Of a DNA stretch of 64,000 nt, positions 55,684 through 64,000 are shown in pieces; position 1 is the first letter of the stretch; each line of letters starts with the position of its first letter. Made by a program: the position numbers and the translations under genes. The stretch spans positions 30,226,749 through 30,290,748 of the forward strand of contig OY720685.1 of the NCBI GenBank assembly GCA_963170755.1. Direction: 5' to 3'. Below the pieces are notes generated by a model that saw only the letters and a list, made by a program, of their open reading frames with translations, was not told the origin of the DNA and did not search any database. This stretch comes from Amphimallon solstitiale (taxonomy: Eukaryota; Arthropoda; Insecta; Coleoptera; Scarabaeidae).

Positions 55684-58061
55684 TGTACTAATGTGGATAT
55701 ACTAGCTTTCTTAAGATATCCCACAAATTAGCAACTCAATAATAAAATTTTCGAATTATAAAAATGTTAAGTTTTATAATATTTAGCTCAGGGTAAGTAT
55801 TTTATCTTTTTGTACTATTATATTTATTTTAAAATGCCTCGGACTAGTTCAGTATAATTTTCTAATATCTACTGACTATTTTTTTAAAACAATAAGAACA
55901 TGAGACTCACTTTTCAAATTATTTGTATTAAACACCTACTTGATGTACTTAATCCGGTCCTGGATACTTAGTAGCAATTTTTGCTTGTAATAGTATTTTT
56001 ATATTTTGTAGTTGGTATTCTGAATTCAATGGTATTATATCTCTTATTGAAACCAAACTGTTTTCGTTTACTTTAAGTATAATAAATTACACTTCTAAAA
56101 TTCTATATCATAAATCTGATGACTATAAATTATCATGAACTTCTCATTAGGTAATTATAACTCAGTCTAATATACTATTACCAAACCTATAATTTTTCTC
56201 TTAATTTCTTTTAGGAATGTGATCTGTCAATTCTTTACATAACCTTGATGATGATAAAAAGAACACTGGCTATAATAGAACAATATATTCCTTTTTCAAT
56301 AACACATATACATATTTAAATTAATATCCGGATTATATATCATAAAACTATTTTTAATACTCATAAAACTTGTTCAAATATATAAATGGACTATTTAGGA
56401 TGAATTTCTTTTCAAGACGACGTTTTTTACCAAGTAAGTAATTTAATATGACAGAAACTGCTAGGATGTTTACAAACTTTACTAGTTTACGATTATGAAA
56501 TATATTATTTTGAGATAGTTAATTATCTGACTTTGAATAATTGAATTCAGTAATTTTATGATTACTTGACTTTAATACAGAATTAAATATAAATTAAATT
56601 TGTCTTTGCATTGACTACCTAAAATTCTTAGTATACTACAAGACTTTATACGACCTTTCAACATATATATCCAGTTGTCACTCGAATTCTTTCATGTATT
56701 TTATATGTTTTACTTGTAGCTATAAATCCTACGTTCCGGATGGTTATGAAGATAGTTGCCTTCCTTCCTGATGTATCTCTGGATTCTGGGTCTTGAAATT
56801 CTTGATGTTAATAGTTGCCTTCTTGATGAAATTTGCTATCTGCTATTACACGTACTGAATCAGAAAATTCTCAGCTAACTCTTGATATACCTATGGATAC
56901 TATGGATTCTGCAACTCGATCGTAACCTATGGATTCTGGAAGTCAATGGTTTCCTTCTAGAAGAAATCCGCTATTTTCTTTCACACGTACTGTATCAGAA
57001 AATTCTCTGCAACACTTGAACTACCTTTGGATTCTAGAAGTCGATAGTTATCTCTGGATTCTTGATTTCAATATTAACTTCAAAATTCTGGATACACAAA
57101 ATAATCCAGAAGAACAATCTCCTGTTTCCTCCTTCGTCTCTTAATCCAAATTGGTGAGTACTTGGTATATTTGTATAGAATTATAACTATTCTTTTTAAA
57201 ATTTTACAATTCACTTTTTCTTCAATTATCTATATGTTTATTAGTGGATTCTATCACTCTCTAATTATTTTAACACTGTTATAATGTAATTATCTGAGAA
57301 AATGATTGATTTCCCGATAATCACATCCACACCTTATTTGAATTCTAAAAATTCTTCCTTATTTATTTTGCAAATTACCTTAGTGATATTACTTAATTCT
57401 TTTTGAACCAATAAATTACTTCCACATTAAACTCAAGATCAATACAATTTATAGATATGTAATACTTTTATAAATACCTTATATAATTCAAAGTTACTAT
57501 CAAAATAAAATATTCCACGAATTTAATAAAGTTTTTTACACATTCTTTACCATTTTTAAACTTTGCTTCATTATTGTAATCAAATCTGTCACATTGACAA
57601 TTACTGTCACATCCAAAATACAATTTAAGGCGGCAATTTCTTATCAAATCTTTATCGATTTGTTTTCATATTCTAAAAACTTTTTATCCTATTCTCATCA
57701 TAAATATTATTTGAACAAATCTTTTACAATGCCAAAATTACATTTCTAAACAATTACAATACTAATATAAAATTTTCTTTACAGATTATTGGTACATATG
57801 CATAGAGAATATACCACATCTCCAATATTATTAGTTTTCTACTTAGTCATGTAACTATAAAATTTCCTTTAATTCTATATACACAATTCTTTCAAAAAAT
57901 ACAACCAGCTTAATTAATATTTGCAAATTTAACTATTTCTGTCATAATCAAATAAAATTCAAAACTAAGATTAACTCATCCTTAATAGTTTTAAAATAGG
58001 CAACTCTTATTACCTCAGAGTGTAACCTGAATAATTTTAAAATAAGCAACTCTACCTATAT

Positions 58062-58063
<2 letters not shown>
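55684..58063 (-). repeat. 5' LTR (copy B) of element 2
   Basis: 2380 bp, nearly identical to copy A. The antisense splice-site series is intact (exon a from 56215, donor after 56433, exon b 56720-57153, exon c from 57785). The right side abuts (TA)n of about 40 bp. Confidence 0.93.
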
Positions 58064-58106
<43 letters not shown>

Positions 58107-58110
<4 letters not shown>

Positions 58111-58545
58111 GCCATTTATTTCCCCTCTACTTCATAATTACTGCCTTACACTAAGTTTAACATAGTTTTGTGTCTCATTCAACACTGTGTTCGTTAATGG
58201 CCATGTTGGTCGAAACCGCGGTAACACCATTTGTTTAATATAGTGATACAACAAAGTAAATGTGTTTTTATTGTTTTAATATGGATTATCACAAAGTAAC
58301 GGCTTACAGCATTAATTATTTTAAATAAACATCATTTATTGTGATTTTCATTATTTCAATGCTCTATATGGGACACATCACATGAGATGTAACCTGCACG
58401 ATATTGACTCGGCGAGTACCTAATTTATTTTTTATCTCCATTTCCCTACGTTTGCATTGATAATTTTATATGAAAATGGTGTTCAATTAGAGGTCCTTTA
58501 TAACATACACTAATCATTTTGTCAAAAATCGCCTGACACCTCAAC
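58107..58545. repeat. Right arm of the long inverted repeat
   Basis: Reverse-complement partner of 40840-41460, starting CCATTTATTTCCCCTCTAC beside the (TA)n tract. A related single arm occurs at 29780-29990. Sequence from 58546 to 58935 shows no gene or repeat. Confidence 0.85.
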
Positions 58546-58935
58546 TTCAATTATTCTCACTTATATTATACTCCTAATAATTGCCAATTACTTACTTAAC
58601 TGTCATTTAAACTTTAATTGGTGTAATCGGGGAACCAACAAAATCCTTGCTACAACCAGGTGGTCCTTATTGCTCTTGGAATCAGAACTACAAACAAAAA
58701 ATCTCCAGCTCACCTTCGGGTTATATATTAACTATTAGTGTCGTTAGTTACTTGTTCGCATTCTAGGAAAATATGCGCTTCCTGCTTGTACGCCCCACAC
58801 ACGATCCACCAGGTTCTATTCATCCTTCAATTCTAAAAATGCCTTATGTTAACTTAATAAAATTATCATATTACTCTTTACAGAACTTACGGTACGATTA
58901 TAACACCATTAACTAGTAGCAATAAGAAAAATAAT

Positions 58936-60789
58936 CCGTGCGTTCAGGGAGTTACGGCGCTGGAAGCGTATACCGCTAGAGCTTGTGGCCAGCGCCTGAA
59001 GTCATTGAACGGGTCACAGTAGTACATTTTAAAATTGTTGCTTGGACATGCGCAGACATGCGTACTTTTACTACTTCTGAAGTCTGACAGCGGCAATAGT
59101 TGTGAAGTTTATTATTATTTAATTTAATTATTATTATTATTGTTTGAAGTATGAAGACGTGACATACGTACTTTTAAAATCTAAACTAAAAATAAAGTCA
59201 ACGTATTTGGTTTGTAATTAATATATGATAGCAATATATAATCCTTATTTTAGAATTGACCGAGAAGATGGTAAATTATTTACTATAATATAAAGTGTGT
59301 CTAAATATTCAATACTACATTTTACAGTGTATTATTATATGGATTATGGGAAGTTTTCGATGAAGTTGGCGTAATCTATTATCAATATTATATCAGCAGT
59401 TTTGGTTGATATATTTATCGGCACTGTGAACAGTATTCATTTCAATTTTAATTAGTTGATGAATTTTCTGAATGATAATGTTGCAGTAAGAGTAGGTATA
59501 ACCACAGAATTATAACTGATACATAAATTTATTACAGAGAAATAACTTTGTGTATTTATTTTATTACTGTAGTTGTAAAAACAATATTCTTCCAATAATA
59601 TTTAACTTATTGAAATCTGATGTTAGCAAATTCGTTGGAATGTTTTGAGGTTTTAGTTGAAGATGATGTAACGATTAACACTATTATATTAGCAGTGTTG
59701 GCTGAGATATTTATCGGCACTGTGAATAGTTGTTCATTTCAATTTTAATTAATTGATGTATTTTTTGAATGCTACTTTGTAATAAATGTATAAATAAATA
59801 AATAAATCGCCTATCCTATTGATAAATAAATATGACATAAACTGATAACATTGTGTGTTTGTTTTATTGATGTGGTTGAAGAAGCAATATTATTCCAACA
59901 TTTATCGTACTGGAATCTGATGGTAGATCTTGTGTAAAAGTCTTAAGTTACGTTACCTAATAGACTATGTAGCTATCTATACTTATGCATACAATACTAA
60001 TGTATTTTAGAACACGAAAATATAATAAAAAGATAAGGCCCAAAAACAAACAATATTATATATTGAGCTCATTAGTTTCAGTAGCAGCTCTTAATATTTT
60101 TGATTAAATTTAGTGCCAATTTAGAAGGAATTATGCTGTTTGACATTACTTGTTAGTTATATCCATTTCAAAATACATTTGAATACCTATATAAACATAT
60201 CAAAAAGACTTATTAGGCAGTAAGATCTATTGTGCAACATAATTGAAGTTTTTATTGATCGTATTTTTCACAAGATTCAAATTTGAATTTTAACCGCTTT
60301 CTTTTACCGCTGGTAAGTCATCGAGCCAAATTTATTTTCATATATTACTTAGGATTCACTAACAGTTGTTTGTTTATTAGAAATTAATAATCTATTTCAA
60401 GTAGAAAAAAGATATTCACTTTATATGTAAACCGAATATAATAGTACTTATCAATATCTATTTTATATGATAAATTTACCTATAACTTTCGCATAACATT
60501 AAATATAACAACAAGTGCAACAGCAACCGTAAAAATGATATTTACTACTACAGTTAATAAATTAATGTGTTTATTAATCCGCGGGTTTGAATTTTTAAAT
60601 TCATATTTGAATATTCACCGCTTATCCCCACTTCTTTCTAGCGCCGTTAGGTCATCGAGCGAAATTTATTTTCGCTAGACAAGATGGCGACCGCTAGCTC
60701 GAGCGCCGGCACTCAGCAGTCGCGTTCAGGACACCGCTCGAGCTAGCACAGCTCAGCGCTAGCGGCGCCGTAACTCCCTGAACGCACGG
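58936..60789. mobile_element. Inverted-repeat element with GC-rich ends
   Basis: 58936-58960 (CCGTGCGTTCAGGGAG...) is the exact reverse complement of 60765-60789, 25 bp. Each end also has a subterminal hairpin: GGCGCTGG/CCAGCGCC at 58956-58997 and GCTAGCTCGAGCG/CGCTCGAGCTAGC at 60693-60747. The interior is AT-rich and holds two direct duplications: about 300 bp at 59380-59640 and 59680-59950 (shared core ATATTTATCGGCACTGTGAA), and a shorter one at 60265-60345 and 60590-60680 (GTCATCGAGC(C/G)AAATTTATTTTC). No ORF. A target duplication is not evident, so the superfamily is open. Confidence 0.82.
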
Positions 60790-60833
60790 TATGTTTAACA
60801 ACACACAAAATTTAATGGTTGACGCTTCTACGC

Positions 60834-61200
60834 GTTTTCATAAAATGACAGCGCTATAGTAGCGACATCTCAAGATATTCGGTTAAACTCATGATTCAAA
60901 TTTACTTATAGGTCTCTTGTTTCTCAACCGTGGCGTCATCTAATAATGACCCAGTTAGATAGATTAGGCGGCAAAACCCCGTATTTAAGTGAACCATCCC
61001 ATCTAAATTGTGTTCTAAGCGTTTCCATAAAGTGACAGCGCTATAGTAGCGACCTCTCAAGTTATTTGGTTAAACTCATGATTCAAATTTATTTATAGGT
61101 CTCTTGTTTCTCAAACAGTGGAGCCATCTAATAATGACCCAGTTAGGTAGATTAGGCGGCAAAATCCCTGATTTAAGTGAACCATTTGTTCTAACCTGTG
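60834..61200. repeat. Tandem duplication, 187-bp unit
   Basis: Two adjacent copies (60834-61020 and 61021-61200) share GACAGCGCTATAGTAGCGAC, TTATAGGTCTCTTGTTTCTC and AATAATGACCCAGTTAG, with scattered differences. Directly to the left is the end of the inverted-repeat element. Confidence 0.88.
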
Positions 61201-61610
61201 GCCTTGTTTATAAATACTATAGTTATACAATAATAATAATAATATATAATAATAATGTCTTTATTTAGCAACCTAGAGAAAACTGTAAATATTTCTTATG
61301 TAGTAAAGTGTCGTCCTCTGATATCTTTCAAATGGATTAATACGAATGAATGAAAGTGCTCACCCAATGAAATATTCTCAACGCCACTCCCACAATTTAA
61401 TCCGGAAGTTTATAAAAAATGTAAATATATTTTGATATTTTCTATTAAGACACGTGCATAAGAGTATATTTTGTTTGATTTGCTTTTCACATCGTTTGCC
61501 CTTGAATTACATATCAACATAACCTATATAGCTTAACTGTGATAAAGTAGATTTAAGTAAATGTTTTATTGAAGAATCGTAGTATTACTATTTTTTTCCT
61601 TTATTATACT
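61201..61610. other. No supported gene; short TAA microsatellite
   Basis: (AATAAT)n-like tract at 61230-61256; otherwise AT-rich sequence without features between the 187-bp duplication and the pogo-like element. Confidence 0.5.
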
Positions 61611-61615
61611 CACAA

Positions 61616-64000
61616 TTACCGTCAAGTGGGGCTACTTGGGACACTTTTTACATATTTTTGACGTTTACAGATTAACAAAATTTTATTTTCAAAATTCGCT
61701 TTCGTACATCGGAAGAGGGTATATAGGTCCTCCATGTGGACAAGTTGGTTTTTCAAAATACCCACTGATTCACCTTTTTTTTTTAATTTGAAAACTGTCC
61801 CAATTTATACCACTAGTGGGGTAAATTAAGACAGTCGTTAAAAATGCAAAGAAAAGTATTTTGCACTTGCCTAGTTTAAATTGGGAAATTAAAAATCGAA
61901 AAAAAAAATTTTTTTCATCCAGGTAATGCAAAAAAAATCAGAAAAATATCTCAAAAACTGTATATTTAAGTAAAAAACAAACAAAATATAAAACTCTTCG
62001 ATAAAAAACTGTAAATATGTAGGAAACACTTAGTTTAAACCAAAAATATCATGATTACAAACAAAAAAATTAAAATTACAATTTCTGTTAAACAAAAACA
62101 ATATTTTGCTTACAAACTAAAACAGGAAAATGACAATTTATAATTTAGATTATCACAACATTGGCAGGAAAAATTCGAAGACCTCTTTTCTCAGTCGGCT
62201 TCGGTAGACGGTCCCGAATTTGGTCAAATTGTATCTCATTTTCGTCTTCAATTTGTGGAAACACAAATATATTTTCAGTCTCTTTGTAGCGTCTAAGGCA
62301 TCTTATTGTGTAATTGCGTTTTTTCACAGCCACGATTTGAGCAACGAATTGTTTCAAACATTCTTTCTTGCTGCCTTGATTGTAACAGAATTCGGCAATA
62401 ATAAAATCTTCTTCTTTTAAGTTTTCTTTGGTAAGTTTATGTTGTACCACCATCTCAGATTCTTCATCGGTTTCGTATTCTTCGCTGTCCTCGTTTAACG
62501 GGCGATTGGAGCAGGAAGGTTGAGGCTCATCATCTTCATCGACTTCGTTTGTAATGTCATCCAATTCGTTTTCCGATTCAATCACATCGATCGCCTCCTC
62601 GCTTTGCCTCAAACTTCTCAATGAGACAGATTGTCCGGGCTTGACATTCAACTTTTTTCTGTTCCGCACAGGCTCCTTCGGTCGAACAACATGCTTCTTA
62701 ATAATTGCTTCAAATGCTTCCCCCAGCTCATCAGAGTGATCGACTTGATTATAACCTGGAAGTTTTTTCAAGACCTCCACTCGATTGAGCGGGAATATCC
62801 CCGATGCTCGAAATCCAGATTTAATATTTTGATTTGCTGCCAGCTGTGATAAGGTGTTCTTCAGAAGAGTTGGAAATTCTGATTTTGGAAGGCAGCCACT
62901 GTGGGTTTGTTTCCATTCCATGAGCATTTTTCTCCATAACTTTTTCAATGGTGCAAAATACGCGACGTCTAACGGCTGACAAGCGTGTGTGCTGTTGGGC
63001 GGTAGGAATATGAATGTTATTCCCTGTTGTTCGCATGCTTCAATAATTTTAACAGACAGATGTGAAGCAAGATTATCTCCGATTATAGCCTTCTTGCCCT
63101 CTCGATGTCGAAAATATGGACAGACCACTTTAAAAAACCAATCTTCGAATATTTCACAATCGAACCATCCACTTTTTGATCTGTTATACGCATAATCGAG
63201 TTCACCTCCTTCCATCCACTCCGGATATAAATTTCTTGCTTTGTATACAATATAAGGAGGAAGTGTTCTGCCAGAAGCGCTTACGCAAAACATGACTGAA
63301 GTTGACGATTTCGAATTATCCATTATTTTGAGGGCTCTTTTCTTATTTCGTCTAACAATAACTATAGATTGTCCTGGATCATCAGTCAAATTGGTTTCAT
63401 CAAAATTTAACAAATTGTCGGGGTTAATTCCTTCCAAGCTTTGCTCTAAATGGTCGAAATATTCATTTATTTCTACTTCTGTCACATCGCTTCTGTACCT
63501 CTTAATATTTTGTGAGAGTCGTTTTGATAGTTCGTTATGCCTTGCTAGAAAACTTCGCATCCAATCTTGTCCTGGTAAGTTTTCATTGAAGCGTCTTTCT
63601 ACAATGCCTTTCCGATCCAAATATTTTTTTACAAGTTCCCGAATTTCGGTTCTTGTCATTGGGTAGCCCCATTCAGCGGCAGCTGTGATGGCTTTCACAA
63701 TGCTGGCTTCTTCATTTGTGCCAAGAACTGGTTGCCTTCCTGGATTTTTTGGGTTTTTCCCAAGATATTTTCGGCATAGGGTGGCGCGGGGAATCCCATA
63801 TCGCTCTTGGGCCCGTCTAAGGGAAAGTCTGCCATTAGCATACGCTTCTAAGGCCGTTTCTAAGGTTTCTTCTGTATAATCCCGGTACCAGCGACAACCC
63901 AACTGTCTGCGATACCTTCGAGGCATTGTCCTAATTTACCCTACAAAAACGAACATTTTTACTTAACCTTCCCTCCACACTTTGGAGTTTGTATTTTAGG
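61616..64000 (-). mobile_element. pogo/Tigger-like transposon, right end beyond the window
   Basis: The left end probably starts after TA at 61614-61615 with CCGTCAAGTGGGGCTACTTG. Subterminal words of the type TAAATTARGACA recur: 61795-61810 (reverse), 61816-61833 and, on the minus strand, 63944-63927 just before the start codon. This pairing of motifs near both ends suggests transposase binding sites. The opposite terminus is not in the window. Confidence 0.7.
62145..63926 (-). CDS. pogo/Tigger-like DDE transposase, intact
   Basis: 593 aa. Residues 15-55 form a pipsqueak-type helix-turn-helix (YTEETLETALEAYANGRLSL, then GIPRATLCRKYLG), followed by a CENP-B/Tc5-like DNA-binding region to about 145. 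The DDE_1 catalytic domain has Asp 176 (LNFDETNL), Asp 284 (IIGDNLASHLS) and Asp 320 (PPNSTHACQPLDVAYF), a DD35D spacing as in the pogo branch of Tc1/mariner. From about 420 the tail is basic, then acidic (NELDDITNEVDEDDE), ending with a Cys-containing segment of unknown role. No stop or frameshift and all three Asp present, so it may be active or recently active. It lies inside recognisable transposon sequence, which argues against domestication. Confidence 0.92.
   Translation of the reverse strand: MPRRYRRQLGCRWYRDYTEETLETALEAYANGRLSLRRAQERYGIPRATLCRKYLGKNPKNPGRQPVLGTNEEASIVKAITAAAEWGYPMTRTEIRELVKKYLDRKGIVERRFNENLPGQDWMRSFLARHNELSKRLSQNIKRYRSDVTEVEINEYFDHLEQSLEGINPDNLLNFDETNLTDDPGQSIVIVRRNKKRALKIMDNSKSSTSVMFCVSASGRTLPPYIVYKARNLYPEWMEGGELDYAYNRSKSGWFDCEIFEDWFFKVVCPYFRHREGKKAIIGDNLASHLSVKIIEACEQQGITFIFLPPNSTHACQPLDVAYFAPLKKLWRKMLMEWKQTHSGCLPKSEFPTLLKNTLSQLAANQNIKSGFRASGIFPLNRVEVLKKLPGYNQVDHSDELGEAFEAIIKKHVVRPKEPVRNRKKLNVKPGQSVSLRSLRQSEEAIDVIESENELDDITNEVDEDDEPQPSCSNRPLNEDSEEYETDEESEMVVQHKLTKENLKEEDFIIAEFCYNQGSKKECLKQFVAQIVAVKKRNYTIRCLRRYKETENIFVFPQIEDENEIQFDQIRDRLPKPTEKRGLRIFPANVVII

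Larger units (their letters stand above)
45778..58063 (-). mobile_element. Complete Ty3/gypsy LTR retrotransposon (element 2)
   Basis: 12.29 kb on the minus strand, bounded by LTRs 45778-48158 and 55684-58063 and flanked by ATAT on both sides within (TA)n tracts. Gag and pol are intact and closely related to element 1. The LTRs differ at about five positions that I noticed plus a one-base indel, so it is young but probably older than element 1. No env. Confidence 0.95.

Noticed and set aside
62220..63879. Plus-strand ORFs opposite the pogo-like transposase
   Set aside because: Shadows of the intact minus-strand coding sequence.

Overview
The window is AT-rich eukaryotic DNA, most likely from an insect. 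It has spliced genes with consensus GT-AG sites, a PRDM9-type SET gene, Ty3/gypsy, Penelope-like and LINE retroelements, and P-, hAT-, mariner-, pogo- and Mutator-type DNA transposons. There are no operons and no bacterial signals. Order and species cannot be read from the sequence. Only one host gene is recognisable; nearly everything else is transposable elements, many nested in one another.

Layout. 0-2.4 kb: two exons of a PRDM9-like histone methyltransferase gene on the minus strand, its 3' part beyond the window. 3.6-6.6 kb: a decayed Mutator-like transposase and diverged tandem duplications. 6.8-7.3 kb: a clean hAT-type MITE with perfect 30-bp ends and an 8-bp target duplication. 7.4-9.5 kb: tandem repeats, three hairpins with the same loop, and a repeated CCAAT/GC-box motif. 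11.1-24.2 kb: a complete, very young Ty3/gypsy element (element 1) with unusually long LTRs (2.64 kb), intact gag and pol. 24.2-24.75 kb: a palindromic element. 28.0-38.8 kb: a Penelope-like element broken by a palindromic MITE and by about 9 kb of other insertions (P-like remnant, hAT, mariner, further inverted-repeat and tandem-repeat units). 38.8-40.0 kb: an LTR-like unit and a hAT fragment. 40.3-58.5 kb: a nest whose outermost layer is an inverted repeat next to a THAP (P-element-type) exon. Inside it are a solo LTR that itself received a LINE, then a second complete gypsy element (element 2, minus strand, 2.38-kb LTRs). 58.9-60.8 kb: a GC-ended inverted-repeat element. 60.8-61.2 kb: a tandem duplication. 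61.6 kb to the end: a pogo/Tigger-like element with an intact transposase gene.

How the parts work. The two gypsy elements are relatives with the same plan: long LTR, a primer site, gag without a CCHC knuckle, an A-run frameshift site, pol (PR-RT-RH-IN), a roughly 2-kb untranslated region without env, a polypurine tract and an LTR. All three gypsy-type insertions sit in (TA)n with 4-bp ATAT flanks, at or beside palindromic elements. The most unusual signal is in the LTRs. Read antisense to the element, the LTR of element 2 carries a series of strong splice acceptors and donors with exon blocks conserved in all three copies, and the LTR of element 1 has a comparable antisense series. This suggests a spliced antisense transcription unit carried inside the LTRs.
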